Of a stretch of 64,000 nt of DNA, positions 26,796 to 36,374 are shown one piece after another. Under the pieces are notes generated by a model. That model was not told the origin of the DNA. It saw only the letters and a list, made by a program, of their open reading frames with translations, and did not search any database. Location of the stretch: contig NZ_JAANIJ010000001.1 in the NCBI RefSeq assembly GCF_011174705.1, positions 1,302,001 to 1,366,000 on the forward strand, read 5' to 3'. A program made the translations under genes and the position numbers. Each line of letters opens with the position of its first letter. Within the stretch, counting starts at the first letter, position 1. Source of the stretch: Tessaracoccus coleopterorum (GTDB lineage: Bacteria > Actinomycetota > Actinomycetes > Propionibacteriales > Propionibacteriaceae).

Positions 26796-27950
26796 CTAGC
26801 TGCTGAGCATCACCTGTCCACCGGTGACGGGCACCGCCTGGCCGGTCTCGTACTCCTGCTCGATGAGGTAGTAGATCGCGCGCATCACGTCGGAGCCGTA
26901 GGTGCCGCGGCGCAGCGGGACCTTCGCCTCGTAGAACTCGCGCACCTCGTCGACGGTGGTCGCGCCGGGCACCTTGCCGGAGCGGAGGTACTGCACGAAC
27001 AGCCCGCGATCGGGATCGGACCACAGCGGACCGTCGTAGAAGTTGCCGGGGCAGATCGCGTTGACCTTGATCCCGTGCTCGACCAGCTCCAGCGCGAAGC
27101 TCTGCACGAGGCCGATACCGCCGAACTTCGACCCGGCGTATGCGCCGTTCTTGTTCGACCCGACAAGGCCCGACTTCGAGTTGATCTGGATGATGTCGGT
27201 GGTCCACGACGGTGCCGTGCGGCGCTGCGTGGCCAGCAGGCCGCCCAGGTGCTTGGTGATCAGGAAGAACGCCGTGTAGTTGATGTCGGTGGTCAGCTGG
27301 AACGAGGCAAGGTCCTGTTCGAGCACGCTTCCGGCCCGGACGATACCCGCATTGGAGACGACCAGGTCGAGCCCGCCTGTGGTGGCGGCGATGGTCTCCG
27401 CCATGGCGCGCACCGAAGCCTCGTCGGCCACGTTGACGGTGATCGGTGCCGTCTGCGGGCCGAGCTCTGCGGCCAGCGCGGCCGCGCCGTCACCGTTGAG
27501 GTCGGCGATGTAGACGAACGCGCCCGACGACACCAGGCCGCGGACGATCTCGGCGCCGAAGCCCTGGGCGCCGCCCGTGACGACGGCGACCTTGCCCTCC
27601 ACCACGCGGGCGCGGGCCGCGGCCGCCGAGGCGGCCGCGGTCTTGCCGTGCGGAAGCGGTGTGGGGCCCCGACGGTGCCGACGGCGAACCCGTAGGTCTC
27701 GCCGCCGACGGTTACGAGGAGCTTCTCGGCGAGCGGCGCCACGGCGAGCGCGGCGGGCAGCTGGTCGAGGACCTCGACCTCGACCATGGCCATCCCCAGT
27801 CCGCGTCGGCGGCCCGCAGGCCCTCGACGGGGTGACGGCCAGCTCGGGGTCCGGCTCGTCGGCTTCAGGCAGCTTCCGCGCCACGACGGGAACGCCGAGT
27901 CGTTCGAGGTAGGCGCCGCGCACCAGCGGCGCGATGTCGACAACGTCCAT
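26796..27950 (-). CDS. SrlD-like short-chain dehydrogenase with N-terminal extension, frameshifted
   Basis: The C-terminal 265 residues are an SDR close to sorbitol-6-phosphate 2-dehydrogenase. The cofactor motif is VVTGGAQGFGAE, the Asp after strand 2 is in YIADLNG (NAD preference), and NAG is present. The catalytic block is IIQINSKSGLVGSNKNGAYAGS with KFGG, where Y-x-x-x-K follows the Ser. PLWSDPDRGLFVQYL and the SrlD-type end VTGGQVM follow. The preceding 110 residues (VDIAPLVRGAYLERLGVPVV ... LAEKLLVTVGGETYGFAVG) are not part of a normal SDR; breaks near 27800 and 27660 lie inside this part. Last gene of the DeoR-led operon. It probably oxidises a sugar (phosphate) alcohol. The start at 27950 is four bases past the PHP gene stop. 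Confidence 0.75.
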   Translation of the reverse strand: MDVVDIAPLVRGAYLERLGVPVVARKLPEADEPDPELAVTPSRACGPPTRTGDGHGRGRGPRPAARRARRGAARREAPRNRRRRDLRVRRRHRRGPTPLPHGKTAAASAAAARARVVEGKVAVVTGGAQGFGAEIVRGLVSSGAFVYIADLNGDGAAALAAELGPQTAPITVNVADEASVRAMAETIAATTGGLDLVVSNAGIVRAGSVLEQDLASFQLTTDINYTAFFLITKHLGGLLATQRRTAPSWTTDIIQINSKSGLVGSNKNGAYAGSKFGGIGLVQSFALELVEHGIKVNAICPGNFYDGPLWSDPDRGLFVQYLRSGKVPGATTVDEVREFYEAKVPLRRGTYGSDVMRAIYYLIEQEYETGQAVPVTGGQVMLSS

Positions 27951-27954
27951 CGGA

Positions 27955-29303
27955 TCAGCCCTTCCGTAGTTCCGTGACGGCCTGGTCGACCGTCAGCTCG
28001 CCGTCGACGACCGCCCTGCCCAGCGCGCCGTAGCGGCCGACACGCTCGGTCAGCGGCAGCCCGCCAGCGGCCCCTCCTGGGAGAAGAGCCCCAGCGCGAG
28101 GTCCACGTCGGAGACCAGCTCGTGGGCCACCATCGCCCAGGTGGCGTCGTTGAGGTGGCTCAGTTCGGGGCGCTGGAGTTCCACGCAGTTGAACTGCTGG
28201 CGCGGCGTGTTGATGTCGACGCCGGAGACCTCGAGCAGCCCGTACTCGGCGGCGAGTGCCGCGATGCGGGCCATCTGCTCCGCCGTGTTGCGCGGCGGCA
28301 TGTAGGTGATGGCGGGCATGCCGAGGCGGCGCAGCTCGCCGAACAGCTCCTCGAGGAAGTCGTCCTCGAACTTCTCCGCCTTCTTGTCGCCGGTCGGGGA
28401 CGCGGTCACGTCGCCGAGGTAGGCGTAGCACGGGATCGCGCCCACGGACGTGGCGAAGGCGATCACCTCGGCCATCGACGGGCACTCGCCGCCGTCCTGC
28501 GTGCGGGCGGGGACGACGTAGATCTTCTCGAGGAACTCCGCCTTCATGACGCCGAGCAGGTCGAACGTCAGGTGCGGGTTGTCGACGTCCGAGAGCTGGG
28601 CGCGCACCTTGTCTGCCAGGTTCAGGCCGAGCTCGGCGAGCCCGTCGACGAGCCCCTGACCGCGGCCGAAGCGTGCGATGAGCTTGTCGGCCATGGCCGC
28701 CAGCAGGTGACGCTCGGTGACGGAGCCGCCGGAGCGGAACTGCGAGCGGCCGACGATGTCACGCTCGACATCGATGGCCTCGGCGCCCAGCCCGGTCAGG
28801 ATGACGTTGGCGCGCTCCACCATCTCGCCGGTGCGGCGCAGCCGCGCCTCACGGATCGGCGCCAGGTAGGCGGCGACGGCGTCGCGCTGGTGCGCGGGGA
28901 TGCCCTGCACCGTCATGTAGGCGATGCCCTCGGTGTCGGGGTTGTTGAGCTTCCGGTCGTGCAGCGGGGCGTTGCTGGAGGCCACCTCCTCGGCGCTGTG
29001 GACGTAGACGCGGCATTCGAAGCCGGTGACGGCGCCCATCCCGAGCGCCGTGGCGGCCGCGGCCATCTCGCCTGCCCCGGCGGCCGAGTCGTGGTCGACG
29101 GAGCCGACGACCATCAGCCCGGCCTCCCGGGCCCGCAGCGCGGCGGCGGCGGGCGTGTAGGGGCTGAAACTGTAGATGGTGTGGACGTGGTTGTTGGATT
29201 CCGTCACGAACGCCGGGAACGAGGGCGAGCCCTGCAGGTACTCCTGCAGGGCCGCCAGACGTTCCGCGGGCGAGATCGACGGGTCGTTGATCTTCTCGCG
29301 CAT
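27955..29303 (-). CDS. PHP-domain protein, probable metal-dependent phosphoesterase, frameshifted near the end
   Basis: About 449 residues. The PHP metal motifs are HVH at residues 39-41 (NNHVHTIYSFSPYTP) and DHD at 70-72 (VGSVDHDSAAG). An acidic/His site follows in GFECRVYVHS. Further conserved-looking blocks are SVTERHLLAAMADKLI, IPCYAYLGDVTASP and VSGVDINTPRQQFNC. The protein is far longer than small PHP phosphatases, with a unique middle. PHP enzymes hydrolyse phosphate esters; here a sugar or polyol phosphate is plausible from the neighbouring SrlD-like dehydrogenase. One break near 28070 leads to the tail ERVGRYGALGRAVVDGEL. GAGGAGA precedes the start; the gene is 13 bases after the E1 gene. 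Confidence 0.7.
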
Positions 29304-29316
29304 GTCAGTTGTCTCC

Positions 29317-31772
29317 TCAGAGGCCTTCGCGCGAGCGGCGCGCCAGCTCGGCATCGGTCTGGTTCGAGGTGGCGACGTGACCCTTGAGCGGGAGGACCCG
29401 CTCGTTGATCGCGTCGATCAGCCAGTCGGCCTGCGGGAAGAAGATCTTCTCCAGCTCCGCGGCCGGCGTGATGATGTTGCGGGAGCCGACCACGGTGACG
29501 GGGCGTCGAGGTGGTCGAACGCCAGCGTCTGGATCTGGGAGGCGACCGTGTGCAGGAACGACCCGCGGTCGACGGCGTCGGAGGTGAGCACCAGGCGGCC
29601 GGTCTTCTTCACCGAGGCGACGATCGGGTCGAGGTTCAGCGGCGCGACGAAGCGCAGGTCGATGACCTCGGTCGAGATGCCGTACTTCTCCTGCAGGATG
29701 TCGGCGGCCTCGATGACGCGGTAGAGCGTCGGGCCGACGACCGCGATCGTCAGGTCGGTGCCCTCACGGCGGACGACGGGCTCACCCTCGGGCACCTCGT
29801 AGTAGCCCTCCGGGACGCCCCCTCCTCGAACTGCTCGGCCACGTCGTAGAGGAGCTGCGACTCGAAGAAGACCACCGGGTCGGTGCCGCGCAGGGCGAGG
29901 TTCATCATGCCCTTGGCGTCGTACGGGGTGGCCGGGTAGTAGACCTTGAGCCCGGGCATGTGGGCCACGAGCGCGGCCCAGTCCTGCGAGTGCTGGGCGC
30001 CGTACTTGGAGCCCACGGAGACGCGCATCACGAGCGGCATCTTCAGCAGGCCGGCGGACATCGCCTGCCACTTCGCGGCCTGGTTGAAGATCTCGTCGCC
30101 GGCGCGGCCGAGGAAGTCGCAGTACATCAGCTCGACCAGCGCGCGGCCACCCGAGAGGGCGTAGCCGACGCCGGCGCCGATGATGGCTGCCTCGGAGATG
30201 GGCGAGTTGAACAGGCGGTGGTACGGCAGCAGCTCGGTCAGGCCGCGGTAGACGGCGAACGCGCCGCCCAGTCACGGTTCTCCTCGCCCCACGCGGCCAT
30301 GGTCGGGTCGGTGGCGAAGCGGTGCGCGATGGCCTCGAAGAGGGCGTCGCGGTAGGAGTAGGCCTTGGCCTTGGAGACGGGCTTGCCGAACTCATCGGTG
30401 GCCTTGCGGACCTTGGCCTTGAGCGACTTGACCCGGGCGTTCTCCTCGAGCGGCTGCAGCAGCTCCACCTCGGCGTCGGAGAGCTTCTCCTCGTTGCCGT
30501 TGGAGTAGATGACCGACTCGATGAACTCGACACCGACGCGGGGGCTGACGTCCTCGTCGCGGGTGGCGAGCGCGATCACCTTGGTGAGTCGCTCGTCGAA
30601 CTTCGCCTGGATGTCGTCGACCTCGCCCTGCGAGAGGACGCCGTTGGTGACGAGGTAGGCGGCGTAGTTCTTGAGGCCGTCGTGCTGCTCCCACAGCTCG
30701 ACCTCGTCGCGGGTGCGGTAGCTGGACGCGTCGGAGGGCGAGTGGCCGGAGAAGCGGTAGGTGATGGTGTCGGTGAGGACGGGGCCGCGGCCGGCGGCGA
30801 GCAGCTCGCGCTTCCGGTTGACGGCGTCGGCGACGGCGAGCGGGTTGAGGCCGTCGACGCGCTCGGAGTGCATGCCCTCAGGGTTCACGCCGAGGCCGAC
30901 GCGGGCGAGGATGTCGTAGCCCATGGTCTCGCCTGCGGTCTGACCGCCCATGCCGTAGAAGTTGTTGAAGAAGTTGAACCAGATCGGCGGGTTGCCCTCG
31001 ACGCCGTCCTTCCACAGCGTGCGGAACTGGTCCATGGCCGCGAAGCCCATGGCCTCCCACACGGGGCCGCAGCCCATGGAGGCGTCGCCGATGTTGGCGA
31101 TGACGATGCCGTCCTGGCGGTTGATCCGCTTGAAGAGGGCCGAGCCGAGCGCGATGTCTGCCGAGCCGCCGACGATGGCGTTGTTGGGCATGGAGCCGAA
31201 CGGGGCGAAGAAGGCGTGCATCGAGCCGCCGAGGCCGCGGTTGAAGCCTGCCTTGCGGGCGAAGGTCTCGGCGACGGTGCCGTAGAGGATGAAGTTCTCG
31301 GCGAGCTCGGTGAGGTTGTCGTAGCCGACCTCCTCGGCGAAGGCGAGGGTCTCGCCGTCGAGGAAGGTCTTCATGATGTTCTCGAGCTCGGCGCCCTCCA
31401 GCTTGCGCGAAGCCGAGTAGCACTTGGCGAGGATCTCGCCGTGGCTCCGGTGCGAGCCGAACAGGAAGTCGTTCGGATCGAGCTGCGAGGCCTGCCCGAC
31501 GACGGCCGACTCCTGCCCGATGGACAGGTGCGCGGGCCGCGGTGGTTGTACTCGACGCCGTTCCAGGCGCCGGTGGTCTTGATCGAGTTCAGCATGGTCT
31601 CGAACTGACGCACGGCGATCATGTCGTGCAGGATGTCCACGAGGCCCTGCTTGCCGTAGGTTTCGAGTTCCTTCTCGAAGTTCGGCACGTAGGCGTTGAC
31701 CGGGATCTCCGGCGCGGTGATCACCGAGCGGGCGCGGACGTTGCTCGGATCGACGATGAGATTGCGTGGCAT
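29317..31772 (-). CDS. 2-oxoacid dehydrogenase E1, fused alpha and beta chains, frameshifted
   Basis: One roughly 818-residue gene holds both halves of a heterotetrameric E1. The alpha part has [14 protein letters not shown], the region [14 protein letters not shown] and the thiamine-diphosphate motif [20 protein letters not shown]...NFFNN. The beta part has [37 protein letters not shown] and a transketolase C-domain ([26 protein letters not shown]). E1 decarboxylates a 2-oxoacid and transfers the acyl group to lipoyl-E2. Fused E1 of this type occurs in branched-chain or acetoin-like complexes; the substrate cannot be chosen. Breaks near 31540, 30270-30250, 29815 and 29505. AGGAG lies ten bases before the ATG. 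Confidence 0.88.
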
Positions 31773-31797
31773 GGGCTGGTTACTCCTATTTCTGTGC

Positions 31798-33156
31798 TCA
31801 GGCGTTGACGGCCCAAGCTGCCTCTCGGATGAGTTCACTGACGGTGGGTGGGGGAAGACGACCTGGCGCAGGTCGGTGACGTTGAGTTCGGTCTCGAGCA
31901 CAACCGAGGCGCCCCAGATCATCTCCGAGGCGTAGCTGCCGAGCACGGTGAGGCCGAGCACCTGCAGGGTGTCGGCGTCGTAGACGAGCTTGGCGGCGCC
32001 GGGGCCTTGAGGCCGTTCTCCGCGACGAAGCGGCCCGACATGTAGCCGGGGACGGTGACGGAGGCGGCGTTGATGCCGGCCGCCTTCGCGCTGGCCTCGG
32101 TGAGCCCGATGCCCGCGGCCTCGGGGTTGGTGTAGACGGCCCACGGGATCGCGTTCCAACGCATCACCTCACCCTTGCGGTGGGCGTCCTGATCGAGGAT
32201 GTTCGCGACGGCGATCTCCCCATCCGGTATGCGGCGTGCGCGAGCAGGGAGCGACCCGTCACGTCGCCGACGGCCCAGACGCCCGGCAGGTTGGTGCGCA
32301 TCCGGTCGTCGATGACGACGCCCTTGCCGGAGAACTCGAGGCCGGTGTTCTCGGCCCCCAGCCCTGGACGGCGGGCGGCGGCCGACGGCCATCAGCACGG
32401 AGTCGGCCTCGACGGAGAGTTCCCTGCCGTCCGCGGTGGTGAACCGGACGATCCCGCCGTCGATGGCGGTGACCTGGCAGCCGAGGTTGAAGGTGACCCT
32501 TCGAGGCCCTTGCGTAGCTGGGCCGCGACGTCGGCGTCCATGAACGGCGCGATCTCGGGCAGCATCTCGATGACGGTGACCTCGGAGCCGAGCATCGCGA
32601 AGAGGCTGGCGAACTCGAGCCCGATCACGCCGCCGCCGATGACGGCGAGGCGGGCCGGGATCTCCTCGATGGCGAGCATGCCGGTCGAGTCGATGACGTG
32701 CGGGTTGTCCTTGGCGCCCGGGATCGGGGCATCACGGGACGGAGCCCGTGGCAAGGATCACGTGGTCGGCCGTGTGCGTAGTGCCGTCGACGCTCACCCT
32801 GCCCGGGCCCTCGAAGGTGCCGTAGCCCTTGACGACCGTGACACCTGCCTTCTTCTCGGCCGCGCCGACGCCGCCCACGAGGGTGGCGACGGTCTGGGCC
32901 TTCCACTTCTGCAGCCGGGTCCAGTCGACGGTCGCGCCGTCGACGTTGACCCCAGCTGAGCGCCGTGGACGGCGTGCTCATAGGTCTTTGCCGCGTTGAG
33001 CAGGGCCTTCGTCGGGATGCATCCGACGTTGAGGCAGGTGCCGCCGAGCGAGTCGGCCTCGATCAGCAGCACGTTTTTCTTCGCGTGTCCGAGGCGCTCG
33101 GCGGCGATGTAGCCGCCGGGGCCGCCGCCGAGCACGATGACGTCGTAGTGGGTCAT
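31798..33156 (-). CDS. lpdA: Dihydrolipoamide dehydrogenase (E3), frameshifted
   Basis: Flavoprotein that reoxidises dihydrolipoyl-E2 with NAD+. The FAD motif is VIVLGGGPGGYIAAERL, and the redox-active disulfide is GGTCLNVGCIPTKALL. The NAD site is RLAVIGGGVIGLEFASLF with VTVIEMLPEI before the acidic residue. The dimer interface is disturbed near TVLGSYASEMIWGASVVLE, and the C-terminal FPHPTVSELIREAAW carries the catalytic His-Glu region. About 453 residues. Breaks near 32955, 32735, 32500, 32365, 32235, 32000 and 31845 in G/C runs. It sits 24 bases before E1 and 12 bases after E2, as part of the operon. Confidence 0.93.
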
Positions 33157-33168
33157 GACAGTTGCCTC

Positions 33169-34527
33169 TCAGCCCAGCACCGTGACGTCGATGTTCTCGA
33201 CGTAGGTGACGAGGTCCTGCAGGAAGCGGGCGGCGTCGGCGCCGTCGATCACCCGGTGGTCCGCGGTGAGCGAGAAGCCGATGCGCTGCTCGACGCCGAA
33301 CGAGCCGTCGGCGTTGACCGTGGCCCGCGGGAAGATGGCGTCGACGCCCAGGATCGCAACCTGCGGCACGTTCAGCAGCGGGGTGAACGACTCGATGCCG
33401 AAGCCGCCGAGGTTGGACACCGTGAAGGTGGCGCCGCCCAGCAGGTCGGGGTTGATGTTGCCGGCGATCGCGTCGCCCGCCAGCTGCTTGCTCGTCACGG
33501 AGAACTCGCGCAGGCTCATCTGCGACGCGTTGCGCACCGTCGGGACCAGGAGCCCGCGGGGGTGTCACAGGCGAAGCCGAGGTGGACCTGCTCGAAGGTG
33601 GTGAGCACCCCGTCGCTCAGGTGAGCGTTGTGGCTGGTGTGCTTGGCGGCGGTCTTGATGGCGGCGAAGCCGACCAGGTCTCCGATGGTGACGGCGTTCA
33701 GGCCGAGCTCCTCGGGTGAGCCCTTGAGCTTCCTGCGGAGGGCGAGCAGGCCTGCCGCGTTGGCGGTCGAGGTGTAGGTGAGCTGGGCCGAGGTGGCCAG
33801 CGACACCATCATCCGATCGGCGATGGTCTTGCGGATGCCCTTGAGGGGGCGGAGGTGCTGGCGCCGGGGTACTCGCGGGCACCGGAGGTGACGAAGGCCG
33901 GGCCTGCGCGGCGGGAGCCTGCGCGGCGGGGGCCGTGAGGTCGCCGGTGGTGACCCGTCCCCGAGGCCGGTGCCCTGGGCCGTCGCGCCGTGGGCGCCTG
34001 CCCGGGCGGCGCCGCGGGTGGCGTCGGCCAGCGCGGCCTGCACGTCACGCTCGATGACGCGCCCCTTTGGCCCGGAGCCCTCGGTGACGGCTGCCAGATC
34101 CAGCGAGTTGGCAGCGGCGAGGCTACGGGCGCGGGGCTGGAGGCGCCGGTGGCCTCGGTGCGGGTGGGTTCGACGGCGGCGGCCGCGGCCGCGGGGGCCT
34201 CGACGGCGGGGGCCTCGACGGTGGGGCGTCGCCCTCGCCGTCCCTGCCCTGCCAACCGGCGGCCTCCAGCGCAGGCGCCGGGTCCTCGCCCTGGGCGCCC
34301 ACCACGAGAAGCGGCTGCTTGACGGGGACGTCGTCGCCCTCATCCCACAGCACAGCGAGGACCGTTCCCGATGCGCTGGAGGGGACCTCCATGGAGGCCT
34401 TGTCGGTCTCGACCTCGCAGACGATCGCGTTCTCGGCGATCTCGTCGCCGACCTTGACCTGCCATGACACGATCAGGCAGGACTCGACGGAGTTGCCGAG
34501 CTGCGGCATCACAACAACGGTTGCCAT
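33169..34527 (-). CDS. 2-oxoacid dehydrogenase E2, dihydrolipoyl acyltransferase, frameshifted
   Basis: The N-terminal lipoyl domain begins VVVMPQLGNSVESCLIVSW, with the lipoylated Lys in ETDKASMEVPS. An Ala/Pro linker follows, then a peripheral-subunit-binding domain (SLAAANSLDLAAVTEGSGPKG with VIERDV) and the catalytic domain (GIRKTIADRMMVSLATSAQ, NLGGFGIESFTPLLNVPQVAILG). The active-site His is in DHRVIDGADAARFLQDL. About 453 residues. It accepts the acyl group from E1 and passes it to CoA. Breaks near 34235, 34130, 33955, 33900, 33855 and 33560. Lipoylation could be done by the LplA-like ligase at 42272. Second gene of the operon, 23 bases after the DeoR gene. Confidence 0.92.
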
Positions 34528-34550
34528 GTAGCTGGACCTTTCTTCCTTGG

Positions 34551-35302
34551 TTAGACGACACACACGCGTGTGTGCTCTTGCAGTGCCTTGACCGCCTCGG
34601 CGGGCAGCCCGGAATCGGTGATGATTCCGGTGAGCTGCCCGAGAGACAGAAAACTGACGAAACCGGCCTGGCCGTACTTGGTGGAGTCGGCCACCAGCCA
34701 GGTCTCCTCGGCGCGTTGACACATCAGCGACGCGATCTGGGCGCCCTCGACGAACCGGGCGGTGAGGCCGCGGTCGGAGGAGAAGCCGTCGGTGCCGACG
34801 AATGCGATGCGGGTGTTGAAGTCGGCGATGGCCCGCTCCGCGGTCGGGCCGACGAACGACTCCGACTCGCGGCGGAACACTCCACCGGTGAGGATGACAT
34901 TGAGCGCAGGGTTGGCGCGCGCGGAGTTGAACACCAGCGCGGAGTTGGTGACGATCTGGACACCCCTGCGACCGCCCAGGTAACGCACGATGGTGGCCGC
35001 GGTGGTCCCCGCCTCCAGCATCACGGTGTCCTCGTCTCCGATCATCGAGGCGGCCATCTGGGCGATGCGCTGCTTGGCGTCGACGTTGATCTGCTCGCGC
35101 GCGACGACGGACTTCCAGGTGGTCGGGCGGGCCCCGCGCGGGTGCGTAGGAGCATGCCCTGTTCCTCGAGCGCGCGCAGATCGCCACGGATGGTGACCTC
35201 GGAGACTCCGAGCTCGGCCGCCAGACCGGAGACCGTGAGGGCGCCGTCGACGTTGAGGCGGTCCATGATCTGGAGCTCCCGCTGTTCACGTTCGACGGTC
35301 AT
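34551..35302 (-). CDS. DeoR/GlpR-family transcriptional regulator, frameshifted
   Basis: The N-terminal winged HTH reads ELQIMDRLNVDGALTVSGLAAELGVSEVTIRGDLRALEEQG, with the DeoR recognition helix SEVTIRGDL. The C-terminal sensor domain has MLEAGTTAATIVRYL (phosphate-binding loop region), VTNSALVFNSA, VILTGGVFRRESESFVGPTAE and VADSTKYGQAGFVSF, matching DeoRC. These proteins bind phosphorylated sugars as inducers. About 250 residues; one break near 35135 between the two domains. First gene of the operon that runs to the SrlD-like dehydrogenase, so likely autoregulated. Direct repeats GCTTTCGTT lie just upstream. Confidence 0.92.
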
Positions 35303-35307
35303 TGTCG

Positions 35308-35350
35308 GCTTTCGTTGACGTTACGAATTGCTTTCGTTCCACCAACAATA
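35308..35350 (-). promoter_or_regulatory. Promoter and DeoR-type direct repeats
   Basis: GCTTTCGTT occurs twice (35308-35316 and 35330-35338, + strand), 22 bases apart, which is two helical turns. TTTCGTT-like direct repeats are common operators of DeoR/GlpR proteins. On the minus strand TATTGT (35345-35350) is a good -10, with CTGACG 17 bases further upstream as -35. The repeats lie at and after the start of transcription, a repressing position. Confidence 0.6.
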
Positions 35351-35463
35351 GGTGTCCCCGTGCCCCGCGTCAGCCCCTGGGGAAGCCTGAGCATATGCTC
35401 ACGTTCCGGCCGGGAGCCGGTGCGCCATTACATCTCCACCACCCTCACCCGACCACAGGAGTC

Positions 35464-35613
35464 GGTTGAGCCGGCCCCGCGCGGAGCGCCGGGCCGAGCC
35501 GAAACCACTCCCGGCTCGGTGCAGGATCCCGAGCAGAGCCTCCCTGCGGCCAAGCACCAGCGCAACGACAGGGGTGGCTTCGACACGTACCTCGCCACCG
35601 GCCCGGCTCAACC
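35464..35613. repeat. Dispersed intergenic repeat, copy 1
   Basis: A 150-base unit bounded by GGTTGAGCCGG at one end and CCGGCTCAACC-like sequence (CCCGGCTCAACC) at the other. It shares long identical stretches with copy 2 (for example CGCGCGGAGCGCCGGGCCGA near the left end and CGTACCTCGCCACCGGCCCG near the right). The terminal inverted repeats and lack of coding signal suggest a MITE- or REP-like element. Confidence 0.7.
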
Positions 35614-35655
35614 CAAGTCGGCACGGGCGCCGCAAGGAACCCGACCCCAGCAGTC

Positions 35656-35817
35656 GGTTGAGCCGGCCCCGCGCGGAGCGCCGGGCCGAGTCGAAACCAC
35701 TCCCGACTCGGTGCGGTATCCCGAGCAGAGCCCACCTGTGTTTGAGTATCTGCGCATCGACTGGAGTGGCTTCGACACGGGCGGCGCCTCGTACCTCGCC
35801 ACCGGCCCGGCTCAACC
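35656..35817. repeat. Dispersed intergenic repeat, copy 2
   Basis: A 162-base unit, in the same orientation as copy 1, 42 bases further on. Left and right ends are nearly identical to copy 1, while about 50 bases in the middle differ. The insertion of GGCGGCGCCTC before the right end accounts for most of the extra length. The whole 35303-35991 region holds no gene that I can support. Confidence 0.7.
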
Positions 35818-35991
35818 GACTGCTACTGGCCGTCCCCGACGACAGCAGGACACCCAGGCGCAGGAACCGGACAACAGCAGGATTCCCGACCGCAGCGGGA
35901 AGCCCGACCCCCAGTAGTCGGCTGACCTCACCCCACCCAACCCCTCTCGCGCAACTCTTGCGTATGCGCATATTCTGCGCATACTGGGTTC

Positions 35992-36374
35992 ATGTCCAAG
36001 TCCACCGAACTGGCACGACAGGCGCTCGAGGCCCTCCAGGCCGCTGAGGCCCGCGACGATCCCATGGAACGGGTGGCCGCGCTGGCCGAGGCCCGCGACC
36101 GACTCGACGCCGCCTACAACGAGGCATTGGCCGAGGCGGTCGTCTCCGGTCGCTCGTTCCGCGAGGTCGCCCAGGCAGCCGGGGTGGCACCCAACAGCGT
36201 CAGCCCCCGCCTCGCGCGCACCTCACTGTTGTCCGCCTACGCATCGCAACCCGGCCGGGTCGCGGCCGACGACGTCACAATCGCCCAGCACGACCTGCGG
36301 GGTCCGGCGCCGCCGCCGTCCCGCCGATGCGCTTCACCCCACGCACGAAGACCACCGGAGGAGACCCCACATGA
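35992..36374 (+). CDS. Small helix-turn-helix protein, frameshifted
   Basis: About 127 residues. The N-terminal 40 residues are an Ala/Glu/Arg-rich helical pair (LARQALEALQAAEARDDPME). Residues 45-75 (AYNEALAEAVVSGRSFREVAQA then AGVAPNSVSPRLA) look like an HTH of the sigma-70 region 4 type. The tail is basic and Pro-rich. One break near 36310 brings the frame to ATGA, overlapping the start of the vWA gene, so the two are translationally coupled. It may be a DNA-binding partner or regulator of the vWA protein. I know no named family for it. Confidence 0.6.

Noticed and set aside
28122-29387. Long + strand open frame opposite the PHP gene (likewise 30322-31608 opposite E1, 54726-56108 opposite fucI)
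   Set aside because: Same antisense artefact; the minus-strand proteins have clear motifs and ribosome sites.
35464-35817. Insertion sequence or tRNA-like element
   Set aside because: No transposase frame, no tRNA cloverleaf features; only terminal inverted repeats in a short non-coding unit.
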